Source: Streptomyces qaidamensis
Lineage (GTDB): Bacteria; Actinomycetota; Actinomycetes; Streptomycetales; Streptomycetaceae
Direction of reading: 5' to 3'
Length of the DNA stretch: 64,000 bases
NCBI RefSeq assembly: GCF_001611795.1
Contig: NZ_CP015098.1
Coordinates: forward strand, 8,928,001-8,992,000
The notes under the pieces are model-generated. The model did no database searches and was not told the origin of the DNA. It saw only the letters and a list, made by a program, of their open reading frames with translations. Below are positions 25,968 through 34,578 of the stretch, piece by piece. Every line of letters starts with the position of its first letter. Positions within the stretch are counted from its first letter, which is position 1. The position numbers and the translations under genes are program-made.

Positions 25968-27098
25968 GTGACCTCGACCGGCCTGCCGGAAAGTCTCATC
26001 GCCACCCTGCCCGGCTCCGCCTACACGGATCCCGGGGTCTTCGCACAGGAGCAGGAACACATCCTCGAGGCGATGTGGTTCTGCGCCGTGCGCGCCGCCG
26101 ACCTCGCCGGCCCCGGGGCGTTCCGGACCGTGCAGGTCGGCCGCGAGAGCATCCTCATCACCCGTGCACGCGACCAGTCCGTACGCGCCTTCTTCAACGT
26201 CTGCCGGCACCGCGGGGCCAAGCTCTGCACGGCGGAGAGCGGCGAGGTCAAGCGCGCCTTCCAATGCCCCTACCACGCCTGGACGTACGACCTGACGGGC
26301 AAACTCGTCGCGGCGCCCAACCTCACGAAGATGCCCGACGTCAGCCGCACCGAGTACGGCCTGGCGAGCGTGGCGGTGCGCGAGTGGCTCGGCTACGTGT
26401 GGGTGTGCCTCGCCGAGAACCCGCCCCCCTTCGACGAGGTCGTGCAGGACGTCGTCGCGCGTCTCGGCGACACGGAGTCGATCGAGCACTACGGCATCGA
26501 GGACCTCGACATCGGCAGACGGATCGTCTACGACGTCCGGGCGAACTGGAAGCTCATCGTCGAGAACTTCATGGAGTGCTACCACTGCGCGACGATCCAC
26601 CCCGAACTCACCGAGGTGCTGCCCGAGTTCGCCGACGGCTACGCCGCCCAGTACTACGTGGGGCACGGCGCGGAGTTCGGCGCGGACGTCAAGGGCTTCA
26701 CCGTCGACGGCTCGGAGGGCCTCGACCGCATCCCGGGCGTCACCGAGGACCAGGACCGCCGCTACTACGCGATCACCGTCCGCCCGCAGGTGTTCATCAA
26801 CCTCGTGCCCGACCACGTGATCTTCCACCGGATGTACCCGGTCGCCGCGGACCGCACCATCGTCGAGTGCGACTGGCTCTACCTCAAGCACGTCGTCGAG
26901 AGCGGCAAGGACGTCAGCCGGTCGGTGGAGCTCTTCGACCGGGTCAACCGGCAGGACTTCGACGCGTGCGAGCGCTGCCAGCCCGCGATGAGCTCCCGGC
27001 TGTACGCCAAGGGCGGGGTCCTCGTGCCGAGCGAGCACCACATCGGCGAGTTCCACACCTTCGTCCAGGAGCGCCTGGGCGTGGGGCGGCCGCGGTAA
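25968..27098 (+). CDS. gbcA: Rieske glycine betaine monooxygenase (copy 1)
   Basis: This is a 376-residue Rieske non-haem iron oxygenase alpha subunit. The Rieske motif is CRHRGAKLC and CPYHAWTYD (about residues 85-115). The mononuclear iron site includes ENFMECYHCATIHPEL. The family member GbcA demethylates glycine betaine to dimethylglycine and formaldehyde, which fits the surrounding pathway. The GTG at 25968 follows GAGGAG. It has no operator of its own and probably shares the ferredoxin-reductase transcript, 93 bp upstream. A close paralogue lies at 47569. Confidence 0.88.
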   Translation: MTSTGLPESLIATLPGSAYTDPGVFAQEQEHILEAMWFCAVRAADLAGPGAFRTVQVGRESILITRARDQSVRAFFNVCRHRGAKLCTAESGEVKRAFQCPYHAWTYDLTGKLVAAPNLTKMPDVSRTEYGLASVAVREWLGYVWVCLAENPPPFDEVVQDVVARLGDTESIEHYGIEDLDIGRRIVYDVRANWKLIVENFMECYHCATIHPELTEVLPEFADGYAAQYYVGHGAEFGADVKGFTVDGSEGLDRIPGVTEDQDRRYYAITVRPQVFINLVPDHVIFHRMYPVAADRTIVECDWLYLKHVVESGKDVSRSVELFDRVNRQDFDACERCQPAMSSRLYAKGGVLVPSEHHIGEFHTFVQERLGVGRPR

Positions 27099-27165
27099 GG
27101 CGGCTCCCGGCCTCCGGTTCCCGGCCCCGGCGCGAGGGGCGGCCGGAGCAGGCGGCGCTGCGGGC

Positions 27166-27963
27166 TCAGCCCAGGTAGCCCATCCGATGGCTGATCTCGT
27201 CCGCGCCCTTGACCAGCACCGGAGCGAGGTCGTGCATCCGGTCCTCGGTGAGCCGGTACGCCGGTCCGGAGGCGCTGATCGCCGCGATGACCTCGCCGTC
27301 CCGGTTGCGGACCGGGGCGGCCATGGCGTGCAGCCCCGCCTCGAACTCCTCCAGCGTCCAGGAGTAGCCGCGCTCCAGCGCCTCGGTGAGGTTCTTCTCC
27401 AGCTTCGTCTTCGCGGTCAGGGTGCGGGGCGTCATCTTCTTCAGTCCCGCGTCCGACAGCAGCGCGGCGCGCTCCTTCGCCGGCATGTGGGCCAGCAGGA
27501 TCTTGCCGCTGGAGGTGGCGTGCAGCGGCGTCAGCTGGCCGACCCAGTTGAACGCCGTGACGGCGCCCGGACCGCGCACCTGGTACAGGTTGATCGCGTA
27601 CTTCTCCTGCATCACGGCGAGGTTCACGGTCTCGCCGATCTCCTCGGCGAGACGCTCGCAGACCGGGCGGCTCTGCTGGGTGATGTCGATGCGCCCGGTG
27701 ACCGCGCCGGCGAGACGGACGATGCCGAAGCCGAGGCGATACTTGCCGCGCTCACCCGCCTGCTCCACCAGGCCGCGCACCTCCAGGGCGCCCAGCAGCC
27801 GGAACGCGGTGGACTTGTGGACGTCGATCTCGGCGGCTACCTCGCTGACTCCGGCCTCGCCGCGCTGGGCCAGGATCTCCAGCACGGTGATGGCCCGGTC
27901 GACCGACTGCACCCCACCGGTCGGCGCGCTTGTCGTTTCGGTATCTGGATGGTAGTTGCTCAC
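27166..27963 (-). CDS. IclR family regulator (copy 1)
   Basis: This 265-residue IclR protein has a winged helix (VSEVAAEIDVHKSTAFRLLGALE, about residues 30-55) and a C-terminal effector domain ending ISHRMGYLG. The GTG at 27963 is chosen because family homology begins soon after. A TATAGT at 27975-27970 lies 6 nt before it and no ribosome site exists, so the message is probably leaderless. A perfect GTTGC-N7-GCAAC element covers both -10 and start codon, indicating autoregulation. It is about two-thirds identical by eye to the IclR at 45656, and either may be the regulator of the betaine regulon. Confidence 0.92.
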   Translation of the reverse strand: MSNYHPDTETTSAPTGGVQSVDRAITVLEILAQRGEAGVSEVAAEIDVHKSTAFRLLGALEVRGLVEQAGERGKYRLGFGIVRLAGAVTGRIDITQQSRPVCERLAEEIGETVNLAVMQEKYAINLYQVRGPGAVTAFNWVGQLTPLHATSSGKILLAHMPAKERAALLSDAGLKKMTPRTLTAKTKLEKNLTEALERGYSWTLEEFEAGLHAMAAPVRNRDGEVIAAISASGPAYRLTEDRMHDLAPVLVKGADEISHRMGYLG

Positions 27964-27971
27964 GTCGCAAC
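27955..27971. promoter_or_regulatory. IclR-type operator over the iclR-1 start
   Basis: GTTGCTCACGTCGCAAC has perfect 5-bp arms around 7 bp. It spans the GTG start at 27963 and part of the TATAGT -10. Unlike the other sites I find no clear second 17-mer 19 bp away. Confidence 0.7.
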
Positions 27972-28034
27972 TATACGGGCGATTAACATAGCCGACAGCA
28001 GTGCAGGTCACGGCCTTGTCCCGAGAAAACGGAA

Positions 28035-28070
28035 GTTGCGTTGTCCGCAACCTGGTGCGCATAGAGATAC
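28035..28070 (+). promoter_or_regulatory. Paired IclR-type operators before betA
   Basis: GTTGCGTTGTCCGCAAC (28035, perfect arms) and GGTGCGCATAGAGATAC (28054) are 17-mers exactly 19 bp apart. They lie 51 bp before the betA start. The promoter hexamers are not obvious here. Confidence 0.78.
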
Positions 28071-28120
28071 CGGTACTAGCATGCCGCGCATTCTCTACGG
28101 CGCGAGCGAGACGAGGCCTC

Positions 28121-29782
28121 ATGGCTGACTTGCAGTACGACTTCGTCATCGTCGGTGGTGGATCGGCCGGCAGTGCACTGGCCAACCGGCTCTCCGCGGA
28201 TCCCGGCAACCGGGTCCTGGTTCTGGAGGCGGGCAGACCCGACTACCCATGGGACGTCTTCATCCACATGCCCGCGGCACTGACCTACCCGATCGGCAGC
28301 CGCTTCTACGACTGGAAGTACGAGTCCGAACCCGAGCCCCACATGGGCGGCCGGCGCGTCTACCACGCGCGCGGCAAGGTCCTGGGTGGTTCCAGCAGCA
28401 TCAACGGCATGATCTTCCAGCGCGGCAACCCCATGGACTACGAGCGCTGGGCGGCCGACCCCGGAATGCAGAACTGGGACTACGCGCACTGTCTGCCGTA
28501 CTTCCGGCGGATGGAGAACTGCCTGGCAGCCGACCCGGACGACGAGTTCCGCGGGCACGACGGCCCTCTCGTCCTCGAACGGGGTCCGGGGACCAACCCG
28601 CTCTTCGAGGCCTTCCTCAAGGCCACGGAGGAGGCGGGGCACGCTCCCACCAGCGACGTGAACGGCTATCGACAGGAAGGTTTCGCCAGGTTCGACCGCA
28701 ATGTCCACCGCGGTCGCCGGCTGTCGGCCGCGAAGGCATACCTCAAGCCCGTACGGAAGCGGCCCAACCTCACCGTCACCACGCGCGCCCTGGTCACCCG
28801 CGTCCTCTTCGAGGGCAAGCGGGCCGTCGGCGTCGAGTACCGGCGCGGTCGAGGCGGACCCCAGCGGGTGCGGGCCGGTGAGGTCATCCTCTGCGGAGGT
28901 GCGATCAACTCCCCGCAACTCCTCCAGCTCTCCGGCGTCGGCAACGCCAAGGAGCTCGCGGCGCTCGGCGTGGACGTCGTACACGATCTGCCGGGCGTCG
29001 GCGAGAACCTCCAGGACCACCTGGAGGTCTACATCCAGTACGGCTGCAAGCAGCCCGTCTCCATGCAGCCGTACCTCGCGAAGTGGCGGGCCCCCTTCAT
29101 CGGCCTGCAGTGGCTCTTCCGTACGGGCCCGGCCGCGACCAACCACTTCGAGGCGGGCGGATTCGTCCGCGGCAACGACGACGTGGACTACCCCAACCTG
29201 ATGTTCCACTTCCTGCCCATCGCAGTCCGCTACGACGGCTCCGTGCCCGCCGGCGGGCACGGCTACCAGGTGCACGTCGGGCCCATGTACTCCGACGCCG
29301 TCGGCTCGGTGAAGATCAAGAGCAAGGATCCCGCCGAACACCCCGCGCTGCGCTTCAACTACCTCTCCACCGAGCAGGACCGCCGCGAGTGGATCGAGGC
29401 CGTCAGGGTCGCGCGGAGGCTGCTGAACCAGCCCGCCATGGCCCCGTACAACGCCGGGGAGATCTCGCCCGGCCCGGCCGTGGAGACCGACGAGGAGATC
29501 CTCGCCTGGGTCGCCAAGGACGCCGAGACCGCGCTGCATCCGTCCTGCACCTGCAAGATGGGCACCGACGAGATGGCCGTCGTGGACCCGGCCGACCTGC
29601 GCGTGCACGGCGTGGAGGGACTGCGGGTCGTCGACGCGTCCGTGATGCCCTACATCACCAACGGCAACATCTACGCGCCGGTGATGATGATCGCCGAGAA
29701 GGCGGCCGACCTCATCCTCGGCAAGGAGCCGCTGCCGCCGTCCGCCGCCGCGTACTACCGACACCGCGAAGCACCCGCGTAA
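28121..29782 (+). CDS. betA: GMC-family choline dehydrogenase
   Basis: This is a 553-residue FAD enzyme of the glucose-methanol-choline family. The FAD motif VIVGGGSAGSALANRL is at the N-terminus, then GGSSSINGMIFQRGNPMDY and the second GMC signature GAINSPQLLQLSGVG. The C-terminal HPSCTCKMG and YITNGNIYAPVMMIAEKAAD segments hold the active-site region. BetA oxidises choline to betaine aldehyde. The ATG at 28121 has CGAGG 7 nt upstream. A hairpin at 29803 separates it from betB, so the two genes are probably separate transcripts under the same operators. Confidence 0.88.
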   Translation: MADLQYDFVIVGGGSAGSALANRLSADPGNRVLVLEAGRPDYPWDVFIHMPAALTYPIGSRFYDWKYESEPEPHMGGRRVYHARGKVLGGSSSINGMIFQRGNPMDYERWAADPGMQNWDYAHCLPYFRRMENCLAADPDDEFRGHDGPLVLERGPGTNPLFEAFLKATEEAGHAPTSDVNGYRQEGFARFDRNVHRGRRLSAAKAYLKPVRKRPNLTVTTRALVTRVLFEGKRAVGVEYRRGRGGPQRVRAGEVILCGGAINSPQLLQLSGVGNAKELAALGVDVVHDLPGVGENLQDHLEVYIQYGCKQPVSMQPYLAKWRAPFIGLQWLFRTGPAATNHFEAGGFVRGNDDVDYPNLMFHFLPIAVRYDGSVPAGGHGYQVHVGPMYSDAVGSVKIKSKDPAEHPALRFNYLSTEQDRREWIEAVRVARRLLNQPAMAPYNAGEISPGPAVETDEEILAWVAKDAETALHPSCTCKMGTDEMAVVDPADLRVHGVEGLRVVDASVMPYITNGNIYAPVMMIAEKAADLILGKEPLPPSAAAYYRHREAPA

Positions 29783-29802
29783 CCGCCCGTTTTCAGACAG
29801 CG

Positions 29803-29836
29803 GACCGGCCCGGAAACACGGCGTTCCGGGCCGGTC
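29803..29836. terminator. Terminator after betA, 13-bp stem
   Basis: GACCGGCCCGGAA at 29803-29815 pairs with 29824-29836 around an 8-base loop. It follows the betA stop by 21 bp and precedes a separate promoter-operator set for betB. Confidence 0.8.
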
Positions 29837-29918
29837 GGCCTCGGGTTCCAAGGGGCTGCCTCCTTGGTGAAACCGTCATCGTCAACCCCTTGACGTGGGT
29901 TCCCGCCTTCTCCAGAGT

Positions 29919-29954
29919 GTTCCACCACAAGCAATACGGTGCGCGATGCGCAAC
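29919..29954 (+). promoter_or_regulatory. Paired IclR-type operators before betB
   Basis: GTTCCACCACAAGCAAT (29919) and GGTGCGCGATGCGCAAC (29938) are 17-mers 19 bp apart. TTGACG at 29890 and CAGAGT at 29913 with a 17-bp spacer form the promoter, ending at the pair. The ATG at 29946 falls inside the second site, which argues for the GTG at 29979 as start. Confidence 0.75.
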
Positions 29955-29978
29955 GCGATTCGCTCGAAGGGTCCCGAC

Positions 29979-31448
29979 GTGGCAGACCTGTACGTGCATG
30001 GAAAATGGCGGGATCCCGTGGCCGGAGGCCATCGGGACATCCGCTGCCCCGCCGACGGCACACTCTCCGTGACCGTGTCCGAAGGCACCCGGCCCGACAC
30101 CGAGGCGGCCATCGCAGCGGCCCGCCGGGCCTTCGACGAGGGGCCCTGGCCGCGCACCCCCGAGCGCGAGCGCGGCGCGCTCCTGCTGCGCACCGCCGAC
30201 ATCCTCGAACGCGACGCCGACGCGTTCGCCCGCGCCGAATCACTGGACACCGGCAAGCGGCTCGTGGAGAGTGCGTACGACATCGCCGACGTCGTCTCCT
30301 GCTTCCGCTACTACGGGGGGCTCGGCGGCACCGACGCCGGCCGGGTGATCGACACCGGCCGCGACGACGCCGTCAGCCGCGTCGTGTACGAGCCGATCGG
30401 CGTGTGCGCACTGATCACCCCCTGGAACTACCCGCTGCTCCAGGCGAGTTGGAAGGTGGCACCCGCGCTGCTCGCAGGCAACACGATCGTCCTCAAACCC
30501 AGCGAACTCACCCCCTCCACCTCGATCCTGCTGATGAGAGCCCTGGCGGAGGCCGGACTTCCGGACGGCGCAGCCAATCTCGTCCTGGGGGCCGGGCCCG
30601 AGGTGGGAGCACCGCTCGCCGAGGACCCCGCCGTCGACATGGTCTCCTTCACCGGAGGCCTGGACACCGGAAGACGCATCATGGCCACCGCCGCCGCGAC
30701 CGTGAAGAAGGTCGCGCTGGAGCTCGGCGGCAAGAACCCCAATGTCGTCTTCGCCGACGCCGACTTCGAGACGGCCGTGGACTTCGCGCTCACGGCCGTC
30801 TTTCTGCATTCGGGCCAGGTCTGCTCGGCCGGCGCCCGGCTGATCGTCGAGGACGCGCTGCACGACCGGTTCGTCGACGAAGTGGTCCGCCGCGCCCGGC
30901 GCATCCGTCTCGGCGGCCCCTTCGACCCGCAGGCCGACACCGGCCCGCTGATCTCCGCCCAGCACCTGGCGAAGGTCGAGGCATACGTCGCGGCCGGACT
31001 CGCGCAGGGCGCCGTCCTGCGCTGCGGCGGTGAACGCCCCGCCGACCCGGCCCTGGCCGACGGCCACTACTACCCGCCGACCGTGCTCGACGCGTGCGGT
31101 CAGGACATGAGCGTGGTGCACGAGGAGTCCTTCGGGCCCGTCCTCACCGTGGAGCGCTTCACCGACGAGGACGACGCCGTACGCATCGCCAACGACACCG
31201 AGTACGGACTCGCCGGTGCCGTCTGGACGCAGGACGCCGGCAAGGCACAGCGGGTCGCCCGCCGGCTGCGCCACGGCACGGTGTGGATCAACGACTACCA
31301 CCCCTATGTGCCGCAAGCGGAATGGGGTGGGTTCGGGCATTCCGGCGTAGGCCGGGAGCTGGGACCGACGGGCCTGGACGAGTACCGGGAGCCCAAACAC
31401 ATCTGGCAGAACATCCAACCCCGGCCGCAGCACTGGTTCCGCGGCTGA
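29979..31448 (+). CDS. betB: Betaine aldehyde dehydrogenase
   Basis: The 489-residue aldehyde dehydrogenase has the catalytic Glu in LELGGKNPNVVFADAD and the catalytic Cys in HSGQVCSAGARL, plus the NAD-site segment ITPWNYPLLQASWKVAPAL. It would oxidise betaine aldehyde to glycine betaine after BetA. The GTG at 29979 is chosen because GAAGGG lies 7 nt upstream; upstream in-frame codons lie within the operator. The ABC transporter genes follow after 19 bp and are probably cotranscribed. Confidence 0.88.
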   Translation: MADLYVHGKWRDPVAGGHRDIRCPADGTLSVTVSEGTRPDTEAAIAAARRAFDEGPWPRTPERERGALLLRTADILERDADAFARAESLDTGKRLVESAYDIADVVSCFRYYGGLGGTDAGRVIDTGRDDAVSRVVYEPIGVCALITPWNYPLLQASWKVAPALLAGNTIVLKPSELTPSTSILLMRALAEAGLPDGAANLVLGAGPEVGAPLAEDPAVDMVSFTGGLDTGRRIMATAAATVKKVALELGGKNPNVVFADADFETAVDFALTAVFLHSGQVCSAGARLIVEDALHDRFVDEVVRRARRIRLGGPFDPQADTGPLISAQHLAKVEAYVAAGLAQGAVLRCGGERPADPALADGHYYPPTVLDACGQDMSVVHEESFGPVLTVERFTDEDDAVRIANDTEYGLAGAVWTQDAGKAQRVARRLRHGTVWINDYHPYVPQAEWGGFGHSGVGRELGPTGLDEYREPKHIWQNIQPRPQHWFRG

Positions 31449-31467
31449 ACGCCGAAAGAGGTCGAAC

Positions 31468-32556
31468 ATGACCCCAGCAACGACCGAGGCGCCGCGGCGG
31501 CGCGACACCCCCCAGGACTCGGCACCCACCCCGGTCATCTCCGTACGCGACCTGTGGAAGGTGTTCGGGCCGAAGGCGGCCCAGGTGCCCGGTTCCGAGG
31601 AACTGCGCGGACTCACCCGCCGCGAACTGATGGACCGCACGGGATGCACGGCCGCCGTGCGCGACGTGAACTTCGAGGTCGCGCCCGGCGAGGTGTTCGT
31701 CGTGATGGGCCTGTCCGGCTCCGGCAAGTCCACCCTGGTGCGCTGTCTGACCCGGCTCATCGAACCCACCGCCGGCGAGATCCTCTTCGAGGGCGAGGAC
31801 ATCCGCGACGCGGACGCGAGCCGCCTGCGCGAGCTGCGCCGCAGCAAGTTCTCCATGGTCTTCCAGCACTTCGGGCTGCTGCCGCACCGCCGGGTCGTCG
31901 AGAACGTGGCCTTCGGGCTGGAGATCCGCGGCATGAGCAGAGCCGAGCGCACCAAGCGCGCACTGGAGGTCGTCGAGCTCGTCGGCCTCTCGGGCTACGA
32001 GAGCTCCTACCCGGACCAGCTGTCCGGCGGCATGCAGCAGCGCGTGGGTCTCGCCCGCGCCCTGGCCGGCGACCCCGACGTGCTCCTCTTCGACGAGCCG
32101 TTCTCGGCGCTCGACCCGCTGATCCGCCGCGACATGCAGAACGAGGTCGTCCGTCTGCACCACGAGGTCGGCAAGACGATGGTGTTCATCACCCACGACC
32201 TGTCCGAGGCGCTACGGCTGGGCGACCGCATCCTCATCATGCGCGACGGCGCGATGGTCCAGTGCGGCACCGGTGACGAACTGGTCGGCGCCCCCGCGGA
32301 CGACTACGTACGCGACTTCGTCAGGGACGTGCCCCGCGGTGACGTCCTGACCCTGCGGTGGATCATGCGCCCGGCGGAGCCCGACGACCCGCTGGACGGT
32401 CCCGAGCTGGGCCCGGACGTCGTGGTGAAGGAGGCCACGCGGGCGGTGCTGGCGGCCGAGAAGCCGGTCAAGGTCGTCGAGAACGGCAAACTGCTCGGCA
32501 TCGTCGGTGACGAGGAGATCCTCGCGGTGGTCGCCGGGCAGGAAGGCGACGCGTGA
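31468..32556 (+). CDS. proV: Glycine betaine/proline ABC transporter ATPase
   Basis: This 362-residue ATPase has a Walker A (GLSGSGKSTL), the signature LSGGMQQRVGLARAL, a Walker B (DVLLFDEPFSALDPL) and the switch His in FITHDLSEAL. The N-terminal insertion before Walker A is typical of ProV/OpuAA. The C-terminus carries only one CBS-like unit (about residues 310-355). It energises uptake of betaine or choline. It overlaps proW at the stop codon. Confidence 0.92.
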   Translation: MTPATTEAPRRRDTPQDSAPTPVISVRDLWKVFGPKAAQVPGSEELRGLTRRELMDRTGCTAAVRDVNFEVAPGEVFVVMGLSGSGKSTLVRCLTRLIEPTAGEILFEGEDIRDADASRLRELRRSKFSMVFQHFGLLPHRRVVENVAFGLEIRGMSRAERTKRALEVVELVGLSGYESSYPDQLSGGMQQRVGLARALAGDPDVLLFDEPFSALDPLIRRDMQNEVVRLHHEVGKTMVFITHDLSEALRLGDRILIMRDGAMVQCGTGDELVGAPADDYVRDFVRDVPRGDVLTLRWIMRPAEPDDPLDGPELGPDVVVKEATRAVLAAEKPVKVVENGKLLGIVGDEEILAVVAGQEGDA

Positions 32557-34565
32557 TGACCGTCGCCGTGCACAAGACGCAGAGACCGGAGAGGACCGGG
32601 AGCGAGGAGCCGCCCGCCCCCGCCCGGCGGGCGCGTACGGTCAGCCGCTCGGTGATCGTCGCCGGGATCCTGGTCGTCTGGCTCGTCCTCTTCGCCGTGC
32701 TGCGCGGCAAGCAGACCCTGTCCCTCGCCGCGGCCGATCTGACCGACCTGCACCGGTGGTTCAACGACGTCAACGACTCCATCGGAGCGAACCGCAACTC
32801 CAACCCGCTCTTCCTCTACTTCTTCAACGAGATCCGCCTGGTCATCGACACTCTGGTGACCTTCGTCCAGGAGCTGATCTCACAGCCGCCCGCGGGCCGC
32901 CCGGTTCCGCAGATCGGCTGGCTCGGTGTCGTGGGCATCGTCGGCTACGTCTCCTGGGCCCTGGGCAACTGGCGGGTCGCGCTGCTCGCCGTCGCCGGCT
33001 TCACCTTCCTCGGCCTCCAGGGGCTCTGGCAGGAGAGCATGGACACGCTGGCGCTGACCCTCTCCGCGGTCTGCGTGGCGCTGCTGTTCGCCCTCCCGCT
33101 GGGGGTGTGGGCCGGGCTGTCCGACCGGGTCAACCGGATCGTGACACCCTTCCTGGACTTCATGCAGACGATGCCGACCTTCGTCTACCTGGCGCCCCTG
33201 ACCCTGTTCTTCCTGATCGGTCCGGCCTCCGCCACCATCGCGACGGCGATCTACGCGGCGCCACCCGCGATCCGCATCACCGCCCACGCCATCCGCTCGG
33301 TACCCGAGACCACCGTCGAGGCGGCGGACTCGATGGGCGCGACGCGGCGCCAGGCGCTGCTGAAGGTGCTGCTGCCGATGTCCAAACGGACCGTGGTGAT
33401 GGGCGTCAACCAGACCATCATGGCCGCCCTGGCCATGGTGACCATCGCGGCCCTGATCAACGCGCCCGGCCTCGGTGCGACGGTCGTCCAGGCCCTGCAG
33501 TCGCTGGACGTCGGCACGGCGTTCAACGCCGGACTGGCCATCGTCGTCATGGCCATCGTGCTCGACCGGGTCACCACCGCCGCGAGCGTACGGGCCGACA
33601 CGGCCCGGGGCTCGGACAGTCCCTTCCTCAAGTGGCGGCGGCACCTGGTGGTGGCCCAGGGAGTGGTGGCCGCGGTCCTGGTGTACCTGTCGCGCACCTA
33701 CCTGTGGGCGGCCGAGTTCCCCGGCGAGGGCGGCACCGGCAGCACCATCGCCAAGGCGGCCACCGACGTGACCACCTGGGCACAGGACAACCTCTCGGGT
33801 CTGACCAACGCCTTCCGCGACGCCCTCACCAACGGCCTCCTGAACCCCTTCCAGACCCTGCTGACCGACTCCCCGTGGTGGCTCGTCGGCGCCGCCCTCG
33901 TCGCGCTCGGCACGGTGCTCGGCGGATGGCGTGCCGGGGCCACCTCCGCCGTGTGCGTGGGGCTGCTCATCGGCACCGGCGTGTGGTCGGACGCCATGAC
34001 GACCCTGGCGTCCACCACGGTGGCCACCGTGCTCGTGATGCTGCTCGGCGTCGTCCTCGGGGTGTGGATGGGACGCAGCGCGCTCGTCGACCGGCTGCTC
34101 AGGCCGTCCCTGGACGCGGCCCAGGTCATGCCGCCGTTCGTCTATCTCGTGCCGTTCCTCGCGCTGTTCGGCGCGACACGGTTCACGGCGATCGTCGCCG
34201 CGATCGTCTACGCGGCACCCGTCGCCATCAAGATCATCGCCGACGGGGTGCGGGCCGTGCCCGGAACCACCGTGGAAGCGGCGATGTCCACCGGATGCAA
34301 CACCTGGCAGATCATCACCAAGGTCCAGCTGCCGATGGCACGCGGCGCCCTGACCCTCGCCACCAACCAGGGCCTCATCTACGTGCTGTCGATGGTCGTC
34401 GTCGGCGGTCTGGTGGGAGCGGGCGCCCTCGGCTACGACGTCGTGGCCGGGTTCTCGCAGGGCCAGTTGTACGGCAAGGGCCTGGCGGCCGGACTCGCCA
34501 TCGTCCTGCTCGGAGTCATGTTCGACCGGATCACTCAGGCAGCGGCTCGCCGCGCCGGAGCATAA
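32553..34565 (+). CDS. proW: Double-length betaine ABC permease (two fused permease domains)
   Basis: This 670-residue membrane protein carries two complete binding-protein-dependent permease domains. Each has an EAA-type loop: TTVEAADSMGATRRQALLKV at about residues 252-271 and TTVEAAMSTGCNTWQIITKV at about 572-591. Usual ProW proteins carry one, so this is a tandem fusion in which one chain could form the whole channel. Start codons GTG 32553 (GTGA overlap with proV) and ATG 32556 are both possible. It is followed at once by the binding-protein gene. Confidence 0.9.
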   Translation: MMTVAVHKTQRPERTGSEEPPAPARRARTVSRSVIVAGILVVWLVLFAVLRGKQTLSLAAADLTDLHRWFNDVNDSIGANRNSNPLFLYFFNEIRLVIDTLVTFVQELISQPPAGRPVPQIGWLGVVGIVGYVSWALGNWRVALLAVAGFTFLGLQGLWQESMDTLALTLSAVCVALLFALPLGVWAGLSDRVNRIVTPFLDFMQTMPTFVYLAPLTLFFLIGPASATIATAIYAAPPAIRITAHAIRSVPETTVEAADSMGATRRQALLKVLLPMSKRTVVMGVNQTIMAALAMVTIAALINAPGLGATVVQALQSLDVGTAFNAGLAIVVMAIVLDRVTTAASVRADTARGSDSPFLKWRRHLVVAQGVVAAVLVYLSRTYLWAAEFPGEGGTGSTIAKAATDVTTWAQDNLSGLTNAFRDALTNGLLNPFQTLLTDSPWWLVGAALVALGTVLGGWRAGATSAVCVGLLIGTGVWSDAMTTLASTTVATVLVMLLGVVLGVWMGRSALVDRLLRPSLDAAQVMPPFVYLVPFLALFGATRFTAIVAAIVYAAPVAIKIIADGVRAVPGTTVEAAMSTGCNTWQIITKVQLPMARGALTLATNQGLIYVLSMVVVGGLVGAGALGYDVVAGFSQGQLYGKGLAAGLAIVLLGVMFDRITQAAARRAGA

Positions 34566-34578
34566 GGAGCACCTCACC

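Noticed and set aside
24639..27056. 805-codon open frame on the minus strand
   Set aside because: It is antisense to the ferredoxin, reductase and gbcA genes. High-GC third positions keep such antisense frames open, and its protein is low-complexity with no family resemblance.
27112..27148. Possible hairpin between gbcA-1 and iclR-1
   Set aside because: Only 6 bp of paired stem is evident with a long loop. It is too weak to list as a terminator, although one would be expected between convergent genes.
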